A DNA stretch of 50,344 bases from Bacillus sp. ISL-55 (GTDB taxonomy: Bacteria; Bacillota; Bacilli; Bacillales; Cytobacillaceae): contig NZ_JAGGQU010000010.1 in the NCBI RefSeq assembly GCF_018613155.1, forward strand, positions 1-50,344, written 5' to 3'. Made by a program: the position numbers and the translations under genes. The notes under the pieces were generated by a model. It had not been told where the DNA came from, made no database searches, and saw nothing but the letters and a program-made list of their open reading frames with translations. Shown here piece by piece: positions 37,241-45,439 of the stretch. How positions within the stretch are numbered: the stretch's first letter is position 1; each line of letters begins with the position of its first letter.

Positions 37241-37269
37241 ATTTTATGAAAACGTATACAAAATATCAA
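37241..37269 (-). promoter_or_regulatory. Sigma-A promoter of the sulfoquinovose operon
   Basis: On the minus strand TTGATA (37264-37269) and TAAAAT (37241-37246) are separated by exactly 17 bases. It lies about 70 bases upstream of the transaldolase start. Confidence 0.75.
37246..37260 (+). promoter_or_regulatory. cre site for CcpA overlapping the sulfoquinovose promoter
   Basis: ATGAAAACGTATACA matches WTGNAANCGNWNNCW at every position. It fills most of the spacer and touches the -10, so bound CcpA should block RNA polymerase. Confidence 0.75.
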
Positions 37270-37438
37270 GTGAATATTCAAAAAATATTCAAAAGTTTGA
37301 TATCAATCTTCAGTAGTTGCGGAAAATCATACGAAACAGCGTATTGTTTTCCTAATCAGCAATGCCGGGTCTGTTCCTACTGTTTCACTGGCCGATTAAC
37401 TAAAAGGAATTAGTAATAGCTTGGAATTCAAGAAAACA

Positions 37439-37482
37439 AAAGACACATCAGAGAGAAGAAAATCTCTCGATGTGCCTTTTTT
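37439..37482. terminator. Terminator of the zinc-ribbon operon
   Basis: AGACACATCAGAGAGA (37441-37456) pairs with TCTCTCGATGTGCCT (37463-37477), with small mismatches. A six-T tract follows on the plus strand and a T-rich tail on the minus strand. It separates the zinc-ribbon operon from the SQ promoter. Confidence 0.8.
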
Positions 37483-37532
37483 CTTGCAATATTCCCGATT
37501 GGGTCCTATTAAGAATATTCCCTATGTCCCAA

Positions 37533-38993
37533 CTAGTTCCCCAATACCACCGGGTCGTTAAATGTAATACTGTCCTGTTCGACATTATCTATGACAATCC
37601 AGGAATTTTCTGCTGGATTGTACTGGACGATATATTTATAATAGTAAGTTTTTGCGCTTAAATCTGGCTCTTCCAGTGCATCTCTTTGCTTCCAGCCGCT
37701 CAGGTATTCTTCAGCGACATTCACAGTGGCAATATATTTGTTTCCGTTTTTGTCCAGTTCCAATGATGCAGCATCAAAGGTCATGTTGTTCAGTTCGCCC
37801 GCATACGAAACATTTCGGGACTTAAGGTCAGTTATGGTATCTAGGATCTTTTCAAGCTTCTTACCGCTTACATTCACAAGGTAAGTCGGATCTACGTAGA
37901 CAATTGAATCGATATAGGAACGATTATAATTATAGATGCTGTTGAACACAGAGTAGGAGATTTCATCTGTTGCATTCTCCATTTCCAGCGAGATGCTTTC
38001 TCCCGCATTCGCAACATATTCTTCTGTGGCTGCTTCTCCCCATGGGTAATCGACACGGGCCTGGATGGTCACAGCTCTACCCGCAGGAATCGGTCCGGCC
38101 TTAATGACTGATTCGCTTGAAGACACATGTAATTTCCCATCCAAGTATAATTCGACTTCACCGAAAGGGTTCTTTACTGTCACGTAATTCTCTTCAAATA
38201 GGAGGCTGACAGGCTGGGTTATATCACTCCATAGTTGCAGGGTAGTTTTCTTTTCTAAGGCACCGAATTCTCCATCTTTGACAGCCAGAAGGTCGTAACT
38301 TCCAGGCAAGACTCCTTTTACCTTAGGCGTTTTGGAACTATTCTTAATCTCTTTCTCATTGATAAACAACTGGGCATCTGGATCTACCTCAACTGAAAAG
38401 GAAACCGGATGGACCAGCACTTCATATTGATCAATCAATAAATACTTTTTATCTTTCTTTCTGGAAATCTCAAAAATAACAGGATTTACTTTTTCCCCCT
38501 TACCGCTTTCCAGGTAAGTCTCCTGCTCTTTGATGCTCTTTTCCGTTTGCATCAGCGCTTCTTCGCTATCTTCAAACAAGGCATTTAATTGTTCAAGCTC
38601 ACTTCTGTTCAAAGCCTTTTCATTATCACTGCGGATAATCAAACCTGACATTTCCTCAAGGTGACCTTTCTTCATGCTTTCAGTTAATAGATTAGCTGTT
38701 TGACCAGGAGAGGATTCTGCTTTTGCATAAAAAAACGCACCCATACCGGCTGCAATCAGCAATACTGCCGCAACAGCTCCAATGATGGCCTTACTCTTGC
38801 CCCTTGATTTCTTTTGAGGTTTGACCACTTCAAGACAATGATGAGGAGCATCTCCGATTGCCTCCCCACAGGTATTGCAATAGTCATTAGCAGGAAGATT
38901 AACTGCTTTTGGCGGCACGTATTTATGGCCGCAATTCGTACAAAAAGTGGAACCAGGCTGGAGTTTGGATCCACATTCATTACAAAAATTCAT
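37533..38993 (-). CDS. Zinc-ribbon, single-pass membrane protein of the TcaA/YvbJ type
   Basis: A 486-residue protein, last of a four-gene operon. ATG follows GAGGTG. The N-terminus has a zinc ribbon (CNECG and CTNCG), a second partial one (CNTCGEA with HHC), and one transmembrane helix at about 70-90. The large outer part has repeated TcaA-like beta domains (for example LFINEKEIKNSSKTPKVKGVLPGSYDL) and a C-terminal NTF2-like region (YIVQYNPAENSWIVIDNVEQ). TcaA-type proteins are linked to the cell envelope and glycopeptide response in S. aureus; the function here is unknown. Confidence 0.85.
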   Translation of the reverse strand: MNFCNECGSKLQPGSTFCTNCGHKYVPPKAVNLPANDYCNTCGEAIGDAPHHCLEVVKPQKKSRGKSKAIIGAVAAVLLIAAGMGAFFYAKAESSPGQTANLLTESMKKGHLEEMSGLIIRSDNEKALNRSELEQLNALFEDSEEALMQTEKSIKEQETYLESGKGEKVNPVIFEISRKKDKKYLLIDQYEVLVHPVSFSVEVDPDAQLFINEKEIKNSSKTPKVKGVLPGSYDLLAVKDGEFGALEKKTTLQLWSDITQPVSLLFEENYVTVKNPFGEVELYLDGKLHVSSSESVIKAGPIPAGRAVTIQARVDYPWGEAATEEYVANAGESISLEMENATDEISYSVFNSIYNYNRSYIDSIVYVDPTYLVNVSGKKLEKILDTITDLKSRNVSYAGELNNMTFDAASLELDKNGNKYIATVNVAEEYLSGWKQRDALEEPDLSAKTYYYKYIVQYNPAENSWIVIDNVEQDSITFNDPVVLGN

Positions 38994-39055
38994 CTTTTCA
39001 CCTCATGATTTTAACTTAAGAGAAGACGAGGCCCACAATCGCAGGCCCCATTTTC

Positions 39056-40480
39056 TTATATATCAGTAGAAGACAACTCATTAGTAGACAACAAGGAAAA
39101 CACTTTTAGTTCCGAATCGCGATACCACTTTAGCAAATATTGTGTTTGGAAAACTTTATGCTTGGTCGATCCGTCTTTATAAGTAATATAGTATTCTTCC
39201 TCCATAAGGACTGAATAACCATCACTCATTTCCTCCGAATCCACCAATTTAGTAGAAATAACTTTTTCCGTGATTCCCTTCGATTCCAGATACTTGATAT
39301 AATCCTTTGATTCCGCATATGTACTTCCATCAGGATGGTGGTAATCAGCGATATAGGAAAAATCTCGCGCATTGATTGCATCGATACCAGAGGATACATA
39401 CTCATTCATGAACGTCCATAGTTCGTCTTCAGAATAGCTTTTTTCTGTATAATCCTCCGAGTCCGAGACAACCTCTTCTGGTTCGTATTCATCTTCTTTG
39501 AACCATAGTTTCGCTTCATCATATTCGACGCTGACGACATTGCTCTTAACCTTACCAGAGGACCCATCAATAACAGCATAAATCTTCATCGACCCATCGG
39601 CCGTTACGGGACCAAATCCATCCATTTCTTCGATTGTTTTCCCCGTGCTTTTGCCATTGATATAGACAATCGCATCTTCGCGGTTAGTTCGCAAAGAAAG
39701 ATGGATACCCTCCAGGGCCACATATGCCTCAATGATATTATCGGAACCCTCAGTAGGATAGACAGATTGTAATGATTCTAATTCAGCATAATCACCTTTA
39801 TATGTTCCGGAAATTTCATATTCTCCTGGTAAAAACAACCCCACCTTGGTGAAGTCCTCTGCCTTTCCCAGCTTCTTTGCCTTATTTCCGTCTACCTGGA
39901 CTGATACGCCTTCATAATTAGAGGCAGCCATGATTTTAAGTGGCACCGCCTGAATTCCATACTGCTTATAGAATAAGAATTTCTTTCCGTTTTCGACAAC
40001 TTGCAAAATACGGTGACCATTAGAATCTTGAACAGGGTCGGTCTTCCGGCCGCTCTTCGCTTTCCTCAAATCGTCCGTAAGCTCTTTCATGATCCCATCG
40101 AAATCATTTTCCTCTGTCAGATAGGAAGCGAATTCCTGTACATCTTTAGTGTCAAAATCTACATCGGTGTCACTTTCCCGAAGAATTTCTGCTATAGTGG
40201 CCGAATCTTTTGTTTCAACCGCTTTTTCAAATTCCCAAAGAATCTTCTCAGGCTTATAGATATTAGAAAGCACTAAATGTGCAGCCACTAGAAAGACTAA
40301 AACGGCAATGGCTCCTGTAAAAAGGAGAATAGTAGGTTTTGACAACTTTATGCCTGATGATTTCATCTCACGAGTAACAGCGTGATTAGCCTGTTCTGTG
40401 TTTGTCAGTTTACCGCCGCAATTGGGACAAAAGGTCTTGCCTTTTGGAACAGAAGTGCCGCAATGATTACAATAAAACAT
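39056..40480 (-). CDS. Zinc-ribbon, single-pass membrane protein of the TcaA type
   Basis: A 474-residue paralogue of its downstream neighbour. ATG follows GGAGC. Residues 1-25 form a zinc ribbon (CNHCG, CPNCG), about 50-72 a transmembrane helix, then TcaA-like domains (EKAVETKDSATIAEIL, HRILQVVENGKKFLFYKQYG, GLFLPGEYEISGTYKGDYA). The C-terminal NTF2-like stretch ends with YLLKWYRDSELKVFSL. The cytosolic ribbon with a large outer domain suggests envelope sensing or scaffolding (inference). Confidence 0.87.
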   Translation of the reverse strand: MFYCNHCGTSVPKGKTFCPNCGGKLTNTEQANHAVTREMKSSGIKLSKPTILLFTGAIAVLVFLVAAHLVLSNIYKPEKILWEFEKAVETKDSATIAEILRESDTDVDFDTKDVQEFASYLTEENDFDGIMKELTDDLRKAKSGRKTDPVQDSNGHRILQVVENGKKFLFYKQYGIQAVPLKIMAASNYEGVSVQVDGNKAKKLGKAEDFTKVGLFLPGEYEISGTYKGDYAELESLQSVYPTEGSDNIIEAYVALEGIHLSLRTNREDAIVYINGKSTGKTIEEMDGFGPVTADGSMKIYAVIDGSSGKVKSNVVSVEYDEAKLWFKEDEYEPEEVVSDSEDYTEKSYSEDELWTFMNEYVSSGIDAINARDFSYIADYHHPDGSTYAESKDYIKYLESKGITEKVISTKLVDSEEMSDGYSVLMEEEYYITYKDGSTKHKVFQTQYLLKWYRDSELKVFSLLSTNELSSTDI

Positions 40481-40495
40481 TGTCCTGTGCTCCTT

Positions 40496-42112
40496 TTATG
40501 ATTGTCGAAGTCTGGTAAGCCATGATCCAGCATAAGAGAACAAGAAAGCAAACAGGAAACTACGTATGAACATCCCGAAACCGGAGAATCCCCATTCCAT
40601 TTCCATCTTTCCAGAATCAAAACCAGAGAGTTCTGCAGTGAAGCCCATGTCTGTAATAGCCGCAATTCCGGCAAGAAGAATCGCATAAACGAAACTGAAT
40701 ACAGCAAGTTCGACGATTCCGTTCCCTTTGCTGGCTATCCTGTATCCTGCCCAGACAAACAAGAGGATTGGTATGATGAACGCAAGCTTCAGGTATAGGG
40801 GAATATCCAACATTTCCAGACCTTTTTCAAGGAAAAATAGCTCTTGTTCCCCTTCACCATTAGCACTTAAACCTGACCAGACGGAATAGGAGATGGAACC
40901 AACATCCCCATTTTCATTGCCACTAAAAGTGAATTTCCCAAAGTGAATCAAGTTCCACACGTACAAACTTAGCTGGGCTGCTATAGTGACGACAAATAAG
41001 TAAATTTTATCGACTAAACCTTGTAGTCCCAGTTCATAAGCAGCCCAGTCTTTTGCCATATCCAACTTGCTTGAAATGAAAATGACGAAAAAGACAAATA
41101 GCAGGATGACACCTCTTACCATTGTGGAGAAAGCCTGATGTATAGCCTCACCATATGGAATCATTTCCGATAGGTTGCCAGTGAACTTACGGAAGTTCTG
41201 CGCAAAAAGCATTCCCAGTCCGGCAAACACAAATGCCATAATAAAGCCAGTGAAGAGAGAACCAAAAAAGGAATAGTCAATGCCCAGTTTGATATCAAGA
41301 TTCAGAGCATCTTCACGAATCTTCTCGCTGAAGGACAGGCCTGCAAAAAGCGAGATGACAGATAAAGTCAATCCATAGAGAACAGAAATTGCCAGATTCG
41401 ATTCCAATAACCCTTTATCCGTATTCCGGTTACGATAGCCAGCAACCACCCCTCCAATGAATAGTGCAATGAAAGGAACCAGAAGATAGATAATTAAACC
41501 GCTCCACATATCGACGGAAGTCTCTACTTCCCCTTCCTCGCCATACATTTCTCCATCGAAAGAGGCATATAACTCTGGATTCACAAAGTGTGAGACCATG
41601 ATAATATCGGTTAGACCAAAGATTTTATCTAAAGCTGGTATATCTGCTCCTGTCTGATCAGCAATTTCTTCTATCATGTAGGAAAGATCGGCCTCATCTG
41701 CCACATCAGCCATCAAAGTGTCGAAAGCTTCCTTAGAAAATGTGAGTAAGCTAAAAGATATAATAATAAGTGCTAATAGAGAAACAATAACAGGCATAAT
41801 GGCTTGCTTAAAACTGTCCATACTTGGGAGCTTTACAGTACTTAGCAGCTTGTCTGCCTGAAGACTTTCCTTATTGATTGGGGGAATGCTAACTTGTGCA
41901 CCGCTTCTCCCTTTTGAAAACTGGGTCATTGAGCTTCCGCAGGACTGGCAGTAGTTTTGATCACCTTTTCCCGGTGTTCCGCAATCAGGGCAAAAATGCT
42001 TTGTTGCTGCAGCATTGAATTTTGCAGCTGTTAGCGGGAGCAGCAATGTACCATCATTAGGACAATAATTCGCTGCATCTATGCTTTTTTCTCCACATGC
42101 TTTACAGTACAT
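40496..42112 (-). CDS. Zinc-ribbon multi-pass membrane protein
   Basis: A 538-residue protein. The ATG lies one base after the previous gene's stop, with AGGAGGGG inside that gene, so translation is probably coupled. Two zinc ribbons (CKAC/CPND and CPDC/CQSC) precede about nine hydrophobic segments (from MPVIVSLLALIIISFSLLTF on). I do not recognise a named family. It is likely the membrane core of the zinc-ribbon operon. Confidence 0.82.
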   Translation of the reverse strand: MYCKACGEKSIDAANYCPNDGTLLLPLTAAKFNAAATKHFCPDCGTPGKGDQNYCQSCGSSMTQFSKGRSGAQVSIPPINKESLQADKLLSTVKLPSMDSFKQAIMPVIVSLLALIIISFSLLTFSKEAFDTLMADVADEADLSYMIEEIADQTGADIPALDKIFGLTDIIMVSHFVNPELYASFDGEMYGEEGEVETSVDMWSGLIIYLLVPFIALFIGGVVAGYRNRNTDKGLLESNLAISVLYGLTLSVISLFAGLSFSEKIREDALNLDIKLGIDYSFFGSLFTGFIMAFVFAGLGMLFAQNFRKFTGNLSEMIPYGEAIHQAFSTMVRGVILLFVFFVIFISSKLDMAKDWAAYELGLQGLVDKIYLFVVTIAAQLSLYVWNLIHFGKFTFSGNENGDVGSISYSVWSGLSANGEGEQELFFLEKGLEMLDIPLYLKLAFIIPILLFVWAGYRIASKGNGIVELAVFSFVYAILLAGIAAITDMGFTAELSGFDSGKMEMEWGFSGFGMFIRSFLFAFLFSYAGSWLTRLRQS

Positions 42113-42113
42113 T

Positions 42114-42614
42114 CTATAGCTCCCCTCCTACCTTCTGGTTTCCGCAGCATATGCAGAAGGCAGCTTGAGCTGGAACTTCGGCTTCGCAAACTGGGCAGGC
42201 TGCTGTTTCCACACTTGCCACCGCCTGAGCTTGCTCCACCTTCTGGCCACATGAACCACAGAATTTATCATCTGCTGTAATTGGACCGCCACAGCCGTTA
42301 CAATTTTTCCCTTGCTGTGAACTCAAGTTCAATTGGACAAGCGTTTGCTGTGATTGATAAATTCTCTGATCGAACTGGATAATTTCTTTGGCCAGTACAT
42401 CAAGCTGTTGATCTGAAAGCTCTGCAGTCCTAATTTTCTTGTAAACCAACTCTCCCATTTTAAGTAACAACTCAGCCTTTTTCTCTGCATTTTCGTTGAT
42501 CAGCTTCTTCTGCTGGCTGATTTCCTGTGCAACCTGAAGCTTCTGTTTCCCTTGTTGGAGAGAACCTTGAAGCATATTCAATCCTCCACCAAGCTTTGTC
42601 TGTAGTTCACTCAT
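42114..42614 (-). CDS. Coiled-coil protein with C-terminal zinc ribbons
   Basis: A 166-residue soluble protein, first gene of the operon, with ATG behind AAAGGGGGAC. Residues 5-100 are predicted helical and Gln/Lys-rich (coiled coil). Two zinc ribbons follow: CNGCG with CGSCG, and CPVC with CICC. It probably acts with the three membrane proteins downstream; the function is unknown. Confidence 0.85.
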   Translation of the reverse strand: MSELQTKLGGGLNMLQGSLQQGKQKLQVAQEISQQKKLINENAEKKAELLLKMGELVYKKIRTAELSDQQLDVLAKEIIQFDQRIYQSQQTLVQLNLSSQQGKNCNGCGGPITADDKFCGSCGQKVEQAQAVASVETAACPVCEAEVPAQAAFCICCGNQKVGGEL

Positions 42615-43224
42615 TTGTTTGTCCCCCTTTTTATTGTCAAAGGCCTTCTATTTGTCTATCAGCCTCACAACTGGATATATCGGTAGAGATTTGTATATAA
42701 ACAGTGAATGAATAGGATAATATAATTAGTTCAAAAGCCTTGCTAATCACTGAAAAAGATATCCAACTCAACCATTGATAACCAGTAATTCATTTATATT
42801 ACCATAATTTAAGTGAAATTCTGACCATTTTTTTAACAAAAAACGACGACATCCGCAATTTCTTTTACATAGAATGCTTTTTTCTAGTTTTATAGTATTA
42901 TTAAATACTATAATTTTAGTTCTTTTTCCCCTAACGTCCGCCTACCATCTATCAATAAAGTCCATATTTTTTTTAAACAGGCTTAAAATAGTACTTTTGT
43001 TCCTAAAACATATAATTTTTATGTTAATTCGAATTATCATACCGCCAGTTCCTATGCCGTAGTATTACGAGTGTTGCGTTTGTTCATAGGCAGGCACATT
43101 ACTTATATTTAATAAAGAACGAAAATATATTATATAAAGAACGAAATAGTGAGAATAAACGAGTATAAACTAGTATATTGGCGAAAAACAATTAAAAAAG
43201 AACAATAACGAACAAATTAGCTGT
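42615..43224. other. AT-rich intergenic region with repeats
   Basis: No gene seen in about 600 bases. It holds an inverted repeat of TATAGTATT and AATACTATA (42891-42912) and two copies of ATAAAGAACGAAA at 43112-43124 and 43134-43146, 22 bases apart. AAAGAAC recurs at 43197 and 43240. Confidence 0.6.
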
Positions 43225-43246
43225 TTGTTTGTTCTTTTTAAAGAAC
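43112..43246 (+). repeat. Cluster of AAAGAAC direct repeats
   Basis: AAAGAAC occurs at 43115, 43137, 43197 and 43240, the first two within the 13-base repeat ATAAAGAACGAAA. The last is one arm of the promoter-spacer palindrome. The set looks like an array of binding half-sites for a regulator. Confidence 0.5.
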
Positions 43247-43253
43247 ATATAAT
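43225..43253 (+). promoter_or_regulatory. Promoter with a palindromic operator in the spacer
   Basis: TTGTTT (43225-43230) and a consensus TATAAT (43248-43253) are 17 bases apart. The palindrome GTTCTTTTTAAAGAAC (43231-43246, 7-base arms) fills the spacer almost exactly, a classic repressor layout. The gene at 43309 follows with GAGGAGG before its ATG. Confidence 0.65.
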
Positions 43254-43308
43254 CGAAATTGTAAGAGATTTACATACTCTTAAAAAATTGATTTGAGGAG
43301 GAAATGAA

Positions 43309-43962
43309 ATGGGTTTTATTTCAGGTAAAGTATTAGCAGTTGTTGCAGCAGGAACAATTACAGTGTCAGGTGTGGCGTATTCTGGGGGTCAATATCTTGA
43401 CGGTATTAAAGCAAATATTGACGCGGTGAAAGAAAAAGCAGCATTAATGCACGATGAGGCATATACGAAAGCACAAATTGCCAACGAGTTTGTTGATCAA
43501 AAGAATAAGGAAATCAATCGTTTAGAAGCTGGATATGATACCCTTGCCGCTGAGTTCGAAAAAGCAAATGCAGAAGTTGCAAAAGGACAAACTGAATTGA
43601 ATAAAAAAGACGCTGAACTAGAAAAAGCAAATGCTGATATGGGTGCTCTAAATACGTATAGTGCAAATGCAGTCGCAACCGTCAATTCTTTACCTGACCT
43701 TCGAGGAATTACAGATGGTGATTCGATTGTGAAAGGAAACGAACTAGTGATTTCTCTAGTAAGCAGTCAGACTACAGTGAAAAAGTACAAAGTTGTTAAT
43801 AAAAATGGAGTCGCCATTACAGGTACTCATAACGGCGAAAGCTTTACTGTTCCAGCAGGAGACGTGATTTATGTCTCTAACAAATCCGGGGCCGATACTT
43901 TTATTTATGATTTAGAAACAGAAAATGGAATGGTAACCATCACAAAAAAGAAAACTGACTGA
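43309..43962 (+). CDS. Unknown membrane-anchored coiled-coil protein, paralogue 1
   Basis: A 217-residue protein. ATG lies 7 bases after GAGGAGG. The N-terminus (MGFISGKVLAVVAAGTITVS) is a short hydrophobic anchor, then GGQYLDGIKANIDAVKEKA, a long charged coiled coil (about 45-115), and a beta-rich C-terminal domain (about 125-215) with VPAGDVIYVSNKSG. I know no named family. The first 70 residues are shared with the protein at 44036 but the C-terminal domain is not. The regulated promoter and accessory setting suggest an inducible function. Confidence 0.82.
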   Translation: MGFISGKVLAVVAAGTITVSGVAYSGGQYLDGIKANIDAVKEKAALMHDEAYTKAQIANEFVDQKNKEINRLEAGYDTLAAEFEKANAEVAKGQTELNKKDAELEKANADMGALNTYSANAVATVNSLPDLRGITDGDSIVKGNELVISLVSSQTTVKKYKVVNKNGVAITGTHNGESFTVPAGDVIYVSNKSGADTFIYDLETENGMVTITKKKTD

Positions 43963-43978
43963 TTGTCATATACCGAAT

Positions 43979-44007
43979 AAAGGGGAGAACCTGCTCCCCT
44001 TTATTTT
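43979..44007 (+). terminator. Terminator between the paralogue genes
   Basis: AAAGGGGAG (43979-43987) pairs perfectly with CTCCCCTTT (43994-44002), followed by ATTTT. The second paralogue starts 29 bases later, so it is expressed by readthrough or its own promoter. Confidence 0.85.
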
Positions 44008-44035
44008 CTATTTCTATTATGGGGGGGCAAGCCAG

Positions 44036-44542
44036 ATGGGCACTATCTCAGGAAAAATCTTATCTTCTATGTTATCTGCCTCTATTATCACAACTGCAGT
44101 TGGGTACACAGGCGGACAATACATAGATACTATTAAATCGAACATCGACTCAGTCACACTCAAAGCCATTTTATTGAATGACGAAGCCGCTACTAAGATA
44201 GAAATGGCGAACGATCTGCTAATACAAAAGAACCTGGAAATAACTATTTTAAATGAAGAACTAGACAACTTGACCAAACAACTAGTTGAAGCTAATGACA
44301 AAATAGCCCGCCTCGAACTAGAGAAAACTGAAAATAATATAATAGAAGAAAAACCTGTTGCAGGTATTGATTCTTCTGTAAAAGATGATAGCCAAGAAAT
44401 ATCAGAATCAATAGATGAGAATGAATACATAGACTTGCCAGATACACATGAGGAGCCTGTTAATGTAGAGAGTATGGATGAACAACAGGAGAATAAAGAA
44501 CAAAGCGGTGAATCTAATAAAACTGATGATGGCAACGAGTAG
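44036..44542 (+). CDS. Unknown membrane-anchored coiled-coil protein, paralogue 2
   Basis: A 168-residue protein with GGGGGGG 8 bases before its ATG. The N-terminus (MGTISGKILSSMLSASIITT, then GYTGGQYIDTIKSNIDSVTLKA) clearly matches paralogue 1, followed by a coiled coil (about 50-102). Instead of the beta domain it ends in a highly acidic, Glu/Asp/Ser-rich tail that is probably disordered. The function is unknown. Confidence 0.8.
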   Translation: MGTISGKILSSMLSASIITTAVGYTGGQYIDTIKSNIDSVTLKAILLNDEAATKIEMANDLLIQKNLEITILNEELDNLTKQLVEANDKIARLELEKTENNIIEEKPVAGIDSSVKDDSQEISESIDENEYIDLPDTHEEPVNVESMDEQQENKEQSGESNKTDDGNE

Positions 44543-44783
44543 AAGCAGAGATATTCAGCTTAAGCAGAATCTGACTACGCTTACGTGCATACTTCGCTAC
44601 CTGCCAATCATTCTTGAAAGAAAAATTTAAACCTATTATATTGCTAATTCGTTGGAATTCGGAACGTTTCGACTGATTCAAAAACCATGAGGAATTTTCT
44701 CTAATTAGAATACTACCATTCGCCAAGATATTTATTTTTTATATGTTATAACGAATATAAAACTAGATAGAGGAGCCAATTCC

Positions 44784-44954
44784 ATGAGGTTTGAGAGTTT
44801 ATTGGATTTATTGTTAGGTGATAGAGAGATAATAGACGAGATAGAATGCCTTTCCTGTAATCATAACGAAACTTATTACATGCATCCAATTACCAAAAAG
44901 ACCATTGGACGTGCTTGTAAAACCTGTGAATTTATTCAAAAGATTGAAGGATAG
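44784..44954 (+). CDS. Small zinc-finger-like protein (56 residues)
   Basis: A short frame with GAGGAG 8 bases before the ATG. The sequence starts MRFESLLDLLLGDREIIDEI and has two CxxC pairs (CLSC at about 22-25 and CKTC at about 45-48) that could bind one zinc ion. It ends FIQKIEG. It lies just before the AAA+ remnant on the same strand and may have been its partner. No family recognised. Confidence 0.65.
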   Translation: MRFESLLDLLLGDREIIDEIECLSCNHNETYYMHPITKKTIGRACKTCEFIQKIEG

Positions 44955-44982
44955 CGATTTTTAAAAAAAGGAATGGCTGGAA

Positions 44983-45420
44983 CAAAAAGCTCTTATTTAC
45001 AAAAAGATTGATAAAGCAATTAAGTTCGAGGTTGATATACCTAAGGACACTTTAATTGTCGGCATCCCAGGCTGCGGTAGAGCCTAACAGCTAAAGCAAC
45101 CCCGAGATTATTTGAAGTTCAGCTCCTTTGGCTAGATGAGGTAAACTGTTGGGGAAATATATCGGTAAGAGTGAAGCCAATATGCGACGAGCTCTAAAGA
45201 TATCCGAGGCAGTCAGCCCATGTGTTTTATCGATTGATGAAGTTGAAGAAGCATTTGCCGGTATTGGCGAAGGGGGCTTGAAGGAACTTCGCGACTATTT
45301 GGCTATTTCCTGACTTTGCTTCAAGTGAAAGACAGTATTGAATACGAAGCCCCTATCACAATTATTAAAGGATTGAATAGAAGAAATGAAGGCATAGGCA
45401 CCCTATGTTTCTTTATTTAA
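44983..45420 (+). pseudogene. Remnant of a YCF46-like AAA+ ATPase gene
   Basis: Fragments in shifting frames. The first reads ALIYKKIDKAIKFEVDIPKD and then TLIVGIPGCGRA followed by TAA, a P-loop with the Lys replaced by Arg. After frame changes, LFEVQLLWLDE and LGKYIGKSEANMRRALKISE appear, then AVSPCVLSIDEVEEAFAGIGEGG, which is Walker B and the typical YCF46-type AAA+ text. A further piece ends near 45420. There are several frameshifts and stops, and no start, so it is dead. Confidence 0.82.
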
Positions 45421-45439
45421 AAAATCACCGCCGACATTC

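Noticed and set aside
43112-43246. Plasmid-type iterons or a CRISPR array
   Set aside because: The AAAGAAC repeats are too short and irregular, and no replication initiator or cas gene is near.
44514-44726. 70-codon minus-strand frame between the second paralogue and the zinc-finger gene
   Set aside because: It overlaps the end of the paralogue gene, has no start signal, and a faint transposase-like look could not be supported.
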